From Methylobacter sp. (GTDB lineage: Bacteria > Pseudomonadota > Gammaproteobacteria > Methylococcales > Methylomonadaceae), in NCBI RefSeq assembly GCF_023227905.1, contig NZ_JALOCF010000065.1, positions 1 through 19,560 on the forward strand: a DNA stretch of 19,560 bases, in the 5' to 3' direction. The position numbers and the translations under genes are program-made. The notes below the pieces were generated by a model. That model was not told the origin of the DNA and made no database searches. It saw only the letters and a list, made by a program, of their open reading frames with translations. Position 1 is the first letter of the stretch. The number at the start of each line of letters is the position of its first letter. Positions 6,641 through 13,668 of the stretch are shown piece by piece.

Positions 6641-8305
6641 CTAAGGTTGTGATAAATAAATTGTGGTTTTTGCTGAGATAATCATTATACTTGGTGAAGA
6701 TTTAAGAATATAAACAGGTTCTCCATTTATTCTTTCTTCTATAAAACCAGATGTTAAAGTTATATTTTGTAATATCTGGCTATGGATAGTATCATTTACA
6801 ATTAAAACATGCTGCCCAGTTAAAGAAACAGTAGATAGATTTGATGTTTCTAGTAAATCATTTATAGCTAGTAAATTAGCTTGTGCTAGAATTAGATTAC
6901 TTAAATTTACTGTTTCTAAAATACTATTAGGATTTAATAGTAGGGTTGTGTTTAAAGTAATATTATCTAAAGTCTCACTAGATAATGTACTCTCAATAGA
7001 TAGAATATTTTGTTGAATAAGATTAATATTCTCTATTGCTTGAGATAGATTAGTTGAGTCTATACTTAAAATATTTTGCTGAATTAAATTTACAGCCTCT
7101 AATAAAACCTGTTGAGTTATCTCAGATACTATTAAAGTCCCCCCTTGATTAATGGTAACATTAGATAGTACCTGTGAATCAGTTAAACCATTAACAGAAA
7201 TACTATTCTGTTGTGTTAAGTCTACATTTTGTAAAAACTGCGTAACTTGTATGTTATCTAATAATAAAGCATTTTGTTGAATCAAATCAATATTACTTAA
7301 AATTGAATTGCTTATTATACCTTGTACTGTTAAGTTTCCTCCAGTAATAATAACTATATTCTCTATTGTTTGATTCTCTAAAATCTCATTTACAACCAAA
7401 CTATTCTGTTGAGTTAAACTAACATTATCTAATGTTTGTGAAGATGTAGCCCCATTAACTACTAAAGTATTTTGCTGTATTAAATCTGGTGAAGTTAAAG
7501 ATTGGCTAGAGCTTACATTTTGTAGTGTTAATGAGATGCCAGATGATGAAGAAGTGTAGTAAAAAGAATAAGGCCCATTTTTAAAATTTTTTATTATATT
7601 CTTTCTAGCCACCCCAGAAAAAGGCAATAGCCTCTTAGCCAGTCGTTCCCTTTCTGCTACAAAATTAGAGTTATTATAAGCAGTCTTCCATATTCCTACA
7701 GCGTGAACAACTGCATTGGAACCTCTACCATTGTATCCATTTATGGCTATTCTACTACTGGGGGCAAGTGGGTAGACACCTGCTAGGTCATTCCCTGCGC
7801 CAGAACTAATATTAGTGTATGTAGTAGCAGCATCAGAAGTTAACCCAAAGGTAAGTATATTCAACCCTTTTATAAAAGAGTTATTGGACCCTGTGTGCCA
7901 AGCTACATTTTCACGCAACATAATTAATTTGCTGCCAGAATCATCAAATGAAGTATTGCCTCCACCAAACCCAATACCATCACTATCACCACCTATTTTT
8001 AGAAAACAACCAGTAACATTAGCTGGGTCATCAATAGTGACCAGCATAATTCCAATATAGCGAGAATCATGCACCATTCCTAAATTAGTAGGGAAATAAA
8101 TGCCACTAGAAGAATTAGCTACTGGGTTTGCGATACCTCCTGTAGTAACGATAGCGCTACCATGCGTCGTACCAATAATACCATTTCTAGCATTAAACCT
8201 ATCATTAACAGTCGGAACCCATAGAAAATCAGGCTTATTTACCTGCCAATCTTGTATTAATCTATGAATTATAGGCTTTTGATGTACTGAAGCTACTACT
8301 GGCAT
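6641..8305 (-). CDS. Tail-appendage protein with lectin-like N-terminus and 22-residue repeat array
   Basis: A 554-residue protein in two parts. Residues 30-228 resemble a concanavalin/LamG-type jelly roll (IGIMLVTIDDPANVTGCFLK, FIKGLNILTFGLTSD, VVHAVGIWK) that closes with ERERLAKRLLPF, as in phage structural lectin-like domains. Residues 253-538 are tandem 22-residue units of the form LxQQNxLxVNxxxxSQxLxNVx, eleven of them complete. A similar repeat with His and Asp in the same places (roughly ADALHAHTADNVVLTQ) is common in other phages. Here it is much richer in Asn, Ser and Gln. The array probably forms an elongated beta structure. ATG overlaps the upstream TAA by one base. A carbohydrate-binding or spacer role is inferred. 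Confidence 0.68.
   Translation of the reverse strand: MPVVASVHQKPIIHRLIQDWQVNKPDFLWVPTVNDRFNARNGIIGTTHGSAIVTTGGIANPVANSSSGIYFPTNLGMVHDSRYIGIMLVTIDDPANVTGCFLKIGGDSDGIGFGGGNTSFDDSGSKLIMLRENVAWHTGSNNSFIKGLNILTFGLTSDAATTYTNISSGAGNDLAGVYPLAPSSRIAINGYNGRGSNAVVHAVGIWKTAYNNSNFVAERERLAKRLLPFSGVARKNIIKNFKNGPYSFYYTSSSSGISLTLQNVSSSQSLTSPDLIQQNTLVVNGATSSQTLDNVSLTQQNSLVVNEILENQTIENIVIITGGNLTVQGIISNSILSNIDLIQQNALLLDNIQVTQFLQNVDLTQQNSISVNGLTDSQVLSNVTINQGGTLIVSEITQQVLLEAVNLIQQNILSIDSTNLSQAIENINLIQQNILSIESTLSSETLDNITLNTTLLLNPNSILETVNLSNLILAQANLLAINDLLETSNLSTVSLTGQHVLIVNDTIHSQILQNITLTSGFIEERINGEPVYILKSSPSIMIISAKTTIYLSQP
6758..7483 (-). repeat. Protein-coding tandem repeat, 11 units of 66 nt (22 aa)
   Basis: Eleven consecutive 22-residue units start at residues 275, 297, 319, 341, 363, 385, 407, 429, 451, 473 and 495 of the host protein, without one insertion or deletion. 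Best conserved are the unit starts (LIQQN, LTQQN, or a TGG/QGG variant), a hydrophobic pair at unit positions 7-9, and a final (D/E/S)N(I/V). The DNA copies have diverged (only short shared stretches such as ATTTTGTTGAAT), so this is an old array rather than recent duplication. Confidence 0.85.
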
Positions 8306-8736
8306 TATGCTGCCCTCTGTTCGCCCACTCTAGCTCTAATAACCATATTTCTAGTAGCAGCATTAGGACAAGTAACTGCAACTTTAAATCCTATTGCCCC
8401 CATAGGTATTTCTAAAGGTACAGTAGTTCTAGCGGGGTCTTCTCCTGGAGTAGATGTACCATAAGTATCTAACATCTGTAAGAATTGGGCGTGTTCGGAG
8501 GTATCATAATCATTTCCTGAATCCCCTAGAATATCCCCCATAGTCCATTGAAGTCTAAAAGTAGCAGTATCACCAGAAGAGGGTGTTCCAGCATTATCAA
8601 CAGAAAGAGCTATCCCTGCACCTATTGTTGTTGCATCTAAAGGAAAAAGATCAGAAGTAACTTCAGTAGCAGAAGAAACTGTAACAGATGAAGCAGATGA
8701 CCAAGTTACTTGAGTTTGTACTGTAGTTATTGCCAT
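8305..8736 (-). CDS. Conserved phage structural-type protein (143 aa)
   Basis: A Ser/Thr-rich, beta-type protein. It starts MAITTVQTQVTWSSASSVTV, continues with DATTIGAGIALSVDN and FRLQWTMGDILGD, and ends IRARVGEQRAA. Proteins like this occur in phage tail-fiber clusters next to the two genes upstream, but I know of no assigned role. The ATG overlaps the preceding gene by 10 bases, and its TAA overlaps the next ATG by one, so it is translated as part of the operon. The segment NAATRNMVIRARVG near the end looks like the final strands of a jelly-roll. There is no signal peptide. Confidence 0.62.
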   Translation of the reverse strand: MAITTVQTQVTWSSASSVTVSSATEVTSDLFPLDATTIGAGIALSVDNAGTPSSGDTATFRLQWTMGDILGDSGNDYDTSEHAQFLQMLDTYGTSTPGEDPARTTVPLEIPMGAIGFKVAVTCPNAATRNMVIRARVGEQRAA

Positions 8737-9239
8737 ACTCTAGCCTCACTAATATCAGTATAACCTATTTTTCCTTCAAAGGATGTATAAGCAGGAGAAA
8801 TATCAGTTCCTGAACCACTAGATAAAATTTGCTCAATTAAAGTAGCTTTTCTTTTAGATAAGGAGAGCAAATGATTTCTATTATTAATAGCTGCTGCACC
8901 AGTACCACTAAAAATATCATTAAAAGCAGTTATTACATTAGCTTCACTTGGATTAACAGAACCTGATACAAACATTACTCTCCAAGCATCTCTCTCACCT
9001 TGGCTTCTAGCAATATATCCACCAGTACCAGACCAGTTAAATGAGGTTCCTATTGAAGATACTTTAGACTGGTATTCCTGTTGACTAACTGCGGTTCGCC
9101 AAACAATCCAATCTGTTATAGGAAGTTGATTGTAATAATTAGAAAGAGCTATATCGTCACCAGTAGCAATATAAGTTGCCAACTCAGGACGGGAGATCAT
9201 ATCATCATGCAGGATTTGTTTTTGAGTATTTGTTAGCAT
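8727..9239 (-). CDS. Conserved phage tail-cluster protein (170 aa)
   Basis: The sequence follows a pattern I associate with a phage structural family. It has an N-terminal helical part (LTNTQKQILHDDMISRPELA), a middle segment ERDAWRVMFVSGSVNP, and then FNDIFSGTGAAAINNRNHLL with SKRKATLIEQILSSGSGTD (about 107-144). It closes with SFEGKIGYTDISEARVWQ. The phrase that runs from FSGTG through an Arg/Lys-rich helix to a Gly-rich turn and FEG is characteristic of that family. It is found with tail fibers or baseplate appendages, and its function is not defined. The gene starts by a one-base TAATG-type overlap with the gene before and ends overlapping the next by 10 bases. Confidence 0.65.
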   Translation of the reverse strand: MLTNTQKQILHDDMISRPELATYIATGDDIALSNYYNQLPITDWIVWRTAVSQQEYQSKVSSIGTSFNWSGTGGYIARSQGERDAWRVMFVSGSVNPSEANVITAFNDIFSGTGAAAINNRNHLLSLSKRKATLIEQILSSGSGTDISPAYTSFEGKIGYTDISEARVWQ

Positions 9240-9715
9240 TAGTAATTCCTTAAGGCAATTGAAACATCAGCAGGAGTAATTGGTTGTGAAACAGTATCAT
9301 AAGCTAAAGAAGATGGTACGATACTTAAATTCTTTAAAGCATCTGCTTGGGGTTGTGTAAACACATTAGTTTGCACCATTCCATCAAGAGTAGTATGGGT
9401 TTGTGGATCACCAAAATTAATACCTTTAGAAGACCTAATTGCCAGAATAAAATCATTCATTAATGGGTCTGATGCTACTACTTCTAAAGCTCGCATTATT
9501 GAATTATATGTAGGAATACCTAATGCACCCATTAACCCAATAAAATTCTCAAACCTTTCAATTAATCTCGTTCCTTGTGGAGTGTTAAAAATATTAGCTA
9601 TAGCTGTATCTTTAGCAAGATAATTAGGGTCTTTTGGATCAGAGTTAAGGATAATATAGGGTTGACAATCTACATTATTTAAAATTGCTTGTTTAAGTAC
9701 AGGATAATCAATCAT
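9239..9715 (-). CDS. Hypothetical phage protein of tail-appendage operon (158 aa)
   Basis: A mostly helical protein. Visible segments are IDYPVLKQAILNNVDCQPYI, a KDTAIANIFNTPQ helix (about 35-47), MGALGIPTYNSIMRALE (about 62-78), and a Thr/Pro-rich C-terminus (SQPITPADVSIALRNY). The short phrase with AIANIFN followed by a hydrophobic helix is seen in small phage proteins encoded with the next gene, so they probably work as a pair. The ribosome site is weak (AGGTTATAAAG before ATG). A 48-base gap separates it from the membrane protein gene upstream, and I see no terminator there. Function unknown. Confidence 0.6.
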   Translation of the reverse strand: MIDYPVLKQAILNNVDCQPYIILNSDPKDPNYLAKDTAIANIFNTPQGTRLIERFENFIGLMGALGIPTYNSIMRALEVVASDPLMNDFILAIRSSKGINFGDPQTHTTLDGMVQTNVFTQPQADALKNLSIVPSSLAYDTVSQPITPADVSIALRNY

Positions 9716-9763
9716 CTTTATAACCTATAATTGTTAATTCTCTCAGGTTGAAGTAATAAAACT

Positions 9764-10036
9764 TTATTTTAAATAACCATGTTTAGTAAGAAATACCCAC
9801 AAACCAAAAACAACTGCCCCTAGAACAGCATAAAATTTATTTGTTACCATCTTACCAATTTGTTCATTCCTTCGCTGGTCTATCCTATCTATAGTTTTAT
9901 CTATACTAACATCTAAGACTTTTTCTGCTACCATTTCAACAAGGTCTAACATCTGTTCCTTAGTTAACTCATGTTTATCATATCTTGGGCAGAACTCAAA
10001 ATGATCTGTACTTCTTCTTCTTTCTAGATTACTCAT
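9764..10036 (-). CDS. Small membrane-anchored protein, first gene of the tail-appendage operon (holin-like topology possible)
   Basis: I choose ATG 10036 (90 residues; MSNLERRRSTDHFEFCP). The frame is open to 10126, but that start overlaps the promoter -10 and would lie upstream of the predicted transcript start. An ACAGG ribosome site precedes 10036. The N-terminal two thirds is soluble and charged, with an amphipathic helix (EQMLDLVEMVAEKVLDVSI, about 27-46) and IDRIDQRRNEQIGKMV. The C-terminus holds one membrane span (FYAVLGAVVFGLWVFLTKHG, about 68-87). Similar small tail-anchored phage proteins exist in many siphophage genomes without firm function. A holin or lysis accessory role is conceivable, but no endolysin is nearby. 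Confidence 0.62.
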   Translation of the reverse strand: MSNLERRRSTDHFEFCPRYDKHELTKEQMLDLVEMVAEKVLDVSIDKTIDRIDQRRNEQIGKMVTNKFYAVLGAVVFGLWVFLTKHGYLK

Positions 10037-10093
10037 AGAAAACCTGTAAAAAATAGTTAGCTGTAAATTGCAGAAAAGGTTTACTTTATTAGT

Positions 10094-10122
10094 TTTACGT
10101 GGTAAACTCTTTAATGTATTAT
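10094..10122 (+). promoter_or_regulatory. Sigma-70-like promoter candidate, rightward (packaging/head operon)
   Basis: A TTTACG -35 (10094-10099), a 17-base spacer and a TATTAT -10 (10117-10122) lie 57 bases before the small-terminase ATG. Its -10 is offset by one base from the -10 of the leftward promoter, so the two cannot be occupied at once. The -35 lies inside a near-palindrome (10091-10108). Predicted from consensus only. Confidence 0.45.
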
Positions 10123-10128
10123 ACATTA
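10112..10128. repeat. 17-bp palindrome spanning both -10 elements
   Basis: TAATGTAT, a central T, then ATACATTA: perfect 8-base arms around one base. The dyad contains the -10 of both divergent promoter candidates. It could be an operator for a dimeric repressor, or simply what two facing TATAAT boxes look like. A second imperfect dyad, AGTTTTAC-GTG-GTAAACT, lies at 10091-10108 over the rightward -35. Confidence 0.6.
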
Positions 10129-10146
10129 TCAGAGCCTAAAAAGCAA
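10118..10146 (-). promoter_or_regulatory. Sigma-70-like promoter candidate, leftward (tail-appendage operon)
   Basis: On the minus strand, TTGCTT (10141-10146) is followed by a 17-base spacer and a perfect TATAAT (10118-10123). The predicted start is near 10111, about 75 bases before ATG 10036. It would drive the whole leftward block to 3589. Predicted from consensus only, but the -10 and spacing are ideal. Confidence 0.5.
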
Positions 10147-10178
10147 GCACTAACATACATTCTCAGTGGAGTCAATTA

Positions 10179-10871
10179 ATGTCACATCAGCCCGAAGCAC
10201 TCTTATATATAGATGGTAAAGTTGAACCAGCTAAATTAGCTGCTCTTCTTGGTGTCAATATATCCTTGATCTATCAAGAAAAACAACAAGGTCTTTTTGG
10301 AGAAAAAGAATTTATTGATATGACTTACAGGGAAGCTATCCAAGTTTATAGAAATAGGTTGAAAAAATCGGTAGAACTTAAAGTAGCGAAAGAGGAAACC
10401 GAAAGACAGATTAAGTTAAAGAAAATTGAAGAGGATAGAATTTTCAAGGAAAAGAAAGCTAAGAATAATATGTCAGGGGGACTAATTAATCTCGATGGGG
10501 AAGATACAATGCACCCATTGATGAAAAAGAAAATGATCCAGGAGATTAAACTTAGTCGGGTTAAAGAAGTTCAAAGTTGGATGAAAGTTGCAGAGGAGAA
10601 GAAACAGTTTCTTAATGCAGCAGAGTTGACAAATCTTCTTGAACCTTTTATGCACGTTATTAAGAATGTTCTTATAAGTATAAGCACAGATTACCCGCAA
10701 ACACAAGAAAAAATAGATTCCTGTATGAATAATCTTTATGGTTTCGGGGAGAAGCTTCTTCAACAAGTTAATGAAGATGAAGCAATGTTTGTAGAAGAAA
10801 TGCTTGATAAAGATATTGATGATGAAATTCTTGAATTAAGTTTTGTTCCTTCTGAAAGGGAGGAGATGTGA
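10179..10871 (+). CDS. Terminase small subunit (Nu1-like)
   Basis: A 230-residue protein directly upstream of and coupled to the large terminase. Residues 15-50 form a winged-helix DNA-binding region (VEPAKLAALLGVNISLIYQE), expected to bind the packaging site. Residues 52-95 are a long basic helix that probably oligomerises (VYRNRLKKSVELKVAKEETE). Residues 120-170 (SRVKEVQSWMKVAEEKKQF, then LEPFMHVIKNVLISIS) match the core found in Nu1/DUF-type small terminases. The acidic C-terminus (EMLDKDIDDEI) probably contacts the large subunit. The ATG has a GTGGAG ribosome site (10166-10171). The call relies on gene position together with domain layout; the sequence itself is divergent. Confidence 0.75.
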   Translation: MSHQPEALLYIDGKVEPAKLAALLGVNISLIYQEKQQGLFGEKEFIDMTYREAIQVYRNRLKKSVELKVAKEETERQIKLKKIEEDRIFKEKKAKNNMSGGLINLDGEDTMHPLMKKKMIQEIKLSRVKEVQSWMKVAEEKKQFLNAAELTNLLEPFMHVIKNVLISISTDYPQTQEKIDSCMNNLYGFGEKLLQQVNEDEAMFVEEMLDKDIDDEILELSFVPSEREEM

Positions 10872-12841
10872 GAACTCTTGGTAATATTTCTGAACGTAGA
10901 TTTTATGCAGATTTCTTTCGTTTCTTTTTCAAACCAGCTTATGTTTCTACTATTGAATGGGCAAAAAAGTATCGGGTTATAACTTCTAAAGAAAGTTCTT
11001 TTGGTATAGGAAACTTCGACCCAAATCTTACTCCTTATATGGAGTATGTTTATGAATGTTTAGATAATCCTTATATTGCAAACATAAGTGCAATGAAATC
11101 AGCGAGGATTGCATGGACAGAAACATTAAATAATTATCGTGGCAAACGTATTCATATTAATCCAACCTCTATGCTTCTTGGTTTTGCAACACGAGATGCC
11201 GCAAGAAGTTTTGCAAAAGGTAAATGGCAAGAGTTTCTCCGTAATATTCCTGTATTAAAAACTATTGTTGATGTAGGTGTAAGTGAAAATAAGAAATCTC
11301 TTTTTGATTATACCTTCCCACATGGATCACTTAAACTTGTAACCCTAGGCTCCATTAGTAATCAGAAATCTGATAACTATGAATACATTGAAATTGAAGA
11401 ACCTGATGATGCTAAAGATGATGTAAAAGGCCAAGGGGACACTTTTGATAATTTAAAAGAACGGCAAAAACTTGTTCCTATAACAAGAAAGAAATTCATC
11501 TTCGGAGGTACACCAACATTTAAAGACTTTTCCCGTGTTGAGAAAGCAATTCTTGCCTCAAATCAACTTGTCTTTAAAGCATGTTGCCATGAATGTGAAT
11601 CTCTTATCCCTATGGATGGAAGTTCCTTTGACCATATTGTATATGATGAATTTCAAGATAGGAAAATAGATGAAATATATGGTAAGTATAATCCTGAAAC
11701 TGCTATGTTTCTCTGCCCGGTTTGTAAAACTTCCTGGGATTTCGACCAAAAGAAAAAGAACATAATAAAAGGAAAAGAATTTGGTTTCACGGACCACACA
11801 GGTAATTTTTCTAAAGGCTGGCATCCAAAAAAGCCTGAAATAACAGAAGTATTTGGTTTTATCTTTTCTGAAATGTTAAGTCCTTTTCCTGCAAGTGATT
11901 TTAAAGAATTAGCAAAAGCAAAGATTCTCGCAGAACTTGAACTTACAAAGGGTAATGAAAAACCCATGAAAAGTTATACTAATAATAAAAAAGGTATGCC
12001 TTATGCTTCAGGTGTTTCTGCAATGGAAGTTGATGAAATGGTTGCTTTAAGAAGTAATTATCCTGAACATGTTTGTCCAATGGAAGGATTAGTTTTAACT
12101 GCTGGAGTTGACGTTCAAGATAATAGGTTTGCTATTGTTATTCGTGCTTGGGGAAGAAACAATAATTCCTGGCTTGTAACTTGGAAAGAAATATTTGGTG
12201 AAGTTAAAGTTCAAGAATGGGATAATGAAGGTAAACCTCTTGGTGTATGGGGAGAATTATGGGATATACTTCTTGCCCAACATCCACATGCTTCAGGTAA
12301 AACAATTCCTATAAGCGCTGCTTCTATAGATGCTGCGGATAATACAGAACTTGTTTATCGTTTCATCCTTGCAATTAACGAGCACCATGAGCAAATCTTT
12401 GCTACAAAAGGCGTAAGGGATTTACGTTTCTCTGATGATGAGATTTATCGGGAACCTTCTTTATTTGATATTAGGTCTGATCCACAAGCTAGGAAAACTC
12501 TTGCAGAAAGGATGGGTGTAACAGTTTATAATCTTGGTGCACACCGGGCACATAATGAGATTCTTAACCGAGTTGCACTTAATAAGAATAAAGAAGCAAG
12601 AAGTAATGTATACTACTTTAATGCTCAATCTTATGGACAATATGAACAACAGATGCTTTCTTGTAGGAAACTTATTGATGTAGAAAGCTCTTACAGTAAA
12701 GAAGTTTTTAAACTTATTCCTGGAAAACGTAAGGAAGCTATGGATGCTGAAAAGATGGCACTTCATTCTTCTTATGCGATTGGAGTAAGACTTTATACAA
12801 ATGAACACTTTAGACAATTAGAAGCATATTATTATGCATAG
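10868..12841 (+). CDS. Terminase large subunit (GpA family, ATPase and nuclease)
   Basis: A 657-residue GpA-type packaging motor protein that cuts concatemers and pumps DNA into the prohead. The N-terminal ATPase has the family's variant Walker A, KSARIAWTE (77-85; lambda gpA has KSARVGYSK), a Walker B-like YIEIEEPDD (173-181), QGDTFDNLKERQ, and the coupling motif GGTPT (213-217). A zinc-ribbon-like insert has C240/C243 and C283/C286. The nuclease domain starts at AGVDVQDNR with D415, and a second acidic motif ASIDAADNT has D488. It ends with EAMDAEKMALHSSYAIGV, as usual in the family. The GTG start overlaps the small-subunit stop (GTGA) behind a GGGAGG ribosome site. Length is normal. Confidence 0.93.
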   Translation: MRTLGNISERRFYADFFRFFFKPAYVSTIEWAKKYRVITSKESSFGIGNFDPNLTPYMEYVYECLDNPYIANISAMKSARIAWTETLNNYRGKRIHINPTSMLLGFATRDAARSFAKGKWQEFLRNIPVLKTIVDVGVSENKKSLFDYTFPHGSLKLVTLGSISNQKSDNYEYIEIEEPDDAKDDVKGQGDTFDNLKERQKLVPITRKKFIFGGTPTFKDFSRVEKAILASNQLVFKACCHECESLIPMDGSSFDHIVYDEFQDRKIDEIYGKYNPETAMFLCPVCKTSWDFDQKKKNIIKGKEFGFTDHTGNFSKGWHPKKPEITEVFGFIFSEMLSPFPASDFKELAKAKILAELELTKGNEKPMKSYTNNKKGMPYASGVSAMEVDEMVALRSNYPEHVCPMEGLVLTAGVDVQDNRFAIVIRAWGRNNNSWLVTWKEIFGEVKVQEWDNEGKPLGVWGELWDILLAQHPHASGKTIPISAASIDAADNTELVYRFILAINEHHEQIFATKGVRDLRFSDDEIYREPSLFDIRSDPQARKTLAERMGVTVYNLGAHRAHNEILNRVALNKNKEARSNVYYFNAQSYGQYEQQMLSCRKLIDVESSYSKEVFKLIPGKRKEAMDAEKMALHSSYAIGVRLYTNEHFRQLEAYYYA

Positions 12842-12849
12842 GGGTAGTT

Positions 12850-13125
12850 ATGGCACAAATGACACTAGCAGAAGCAGAAGCCCAGCTTCTAACTGTTAAT
12901 ACAGCAATAAGTGATATTATTGCAGGAAAACGAGTAACACAATTAAGAATTGGTTCAGGAAATTTTCAAAGGGAAATGAAGTTTTCAGAAATCACAATTG
13001 AGGCGTTAAAAGAGCTAAGGTCTGAATTAATGGAGATTATTAATTCATACAATAATGTTGCTCCAGTTTTTAGAACAAATGCAACAATTCCTTTAACTGT
13101 TGGTAAAGATTTATACAGGGTATAA
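12850..13125 (+). CDS. Head-tail connector, gpW-like
   Basis: A 91-residue protein between the large terminase and portal genes, where lambda has W. Residues 5-27 form an amphipathic helix (LAEAEAQLLTVNTAISDIIAGK). A beta hairpin follows (TQLRIGSGNFQREMKFSEI), and then a second helix (IEALKELRSELMEIINSY), which is the alpha-beta-beta-alpha layout of gpW-type proteins. These sit in the portal ring after packaging and help attach the tail. It is about 20 residues longer than lambda gpW through a C-terminal tail. The ATG comes 8 bases after the terminase stop, with a GGGGTAG ribosome site. Confidence 0.75.
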   Translation: MAQMTLAEAEAQLLTVNTAISDIIAGKRVTQLRIGSGNFQREMKFSEITIEALKELRSELMEIINSYNNVAPVFRTNATIPLTVGKDLYRV

Positions 13126-13127
13126 TT

Positions 13128-13664
13128 ATGAAAAAACATATAGATAAATATACCGAAGAAGAGATCAAAGAAATATATTTAGATAAGATTGCTCCTAATA
13201 TAACTATAGATTCATCAGGATGCCATCTTTATTCTGGGTACATAGAAGAGGGTTATGGTAGAATATATATACCAGCTAAATTATCTGGCTCTATGAGAGA
13301 TTATGATAGGGTACATAGGGTAGCTTTTAAACACCATAAAAAAAGCAAGTTAGGTAGTTTATTAGTTTGCCATACTTGTGATGTAAGAAATTGTGTAAAT
13401 CCTGAGCATTTATTTTTAGGTACTGATGCAGATAATGGAGCAGATAAAGCAAACAAAAATAGAGCTGCTAGACATATAGGTAGTAAAAATGGTAGGGCCT
13501 TACTAACTGAAGAAGAAGTGTTATCTATATATACCTCAAAAAAATCAGTAAGTTATTTAGCAAAATTTCATGAAGTAGCTCAATCAACAATAGGAAGAAT
13601 AAGAAGAAAAGAAGCTTGGTCAGAACTAACTGATCTTTATGATTTAACAATGTCTGAGGTTTAA
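13128..13664 (+). CDS. Free-standing HNH homing-type endonuclease
   Basis: A 178-residue protein with an HNH core: VHRVAF (H63) and VCHTCDVRNCVNPEHLFLGT (80-99). C81, C84 and C89 are likely zinc ligands, and H82, N91 and H94 are in the catalytic region, followed by D100-ADN. Residues 115-165 hold a DNA-binding part with GSKNGRALLTEEEVLSIY and a helix-turn-helix, VSYLAKFHEVAQSTIGRI, ending KEAWSEL. This is the form of phage HNH homing endonucleases, which nick or cut a relative's DNA and spread by repair. It sits between two structural genes with only 2- and 4-base gaps and no intron or intein signs. Codon use looks more A-rich than in the neighbouring portal gene, in line with separate arrival. 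Confidence 0.88.
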   Translation: MKKHIDKYTEEEIKEIYLDKIAPNITIDSSGCHLYSGYIEEGYGRIYIPAKLSGSMRDYDRVHRVAFKHHKKSKLGSLLVCHTCDVRNCVNPEHLFLGTDADNGADKANKNRAARHIGSKNGRALLTEEEVLSIYTSKKSVSYLAKFHEVAQSTIGRIRRKEAWSELTDLYDLTMSEV

Positions 13665-13668
13665 GTTT

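Noticed and set aside
10037..10126. Start at 10126 for the small membrane protein
   Set aside because: This lies upstream of the predicted transcript start, within the promoter dyad. ATG 10036 has a ribosome site and begins a sensible protein.
12461..12817. Minus-strand frame opposite the terminase gene
   Set aside because: It lies within the conserved nuclease domain and lacks its own initiation signals, so it is a shadow.
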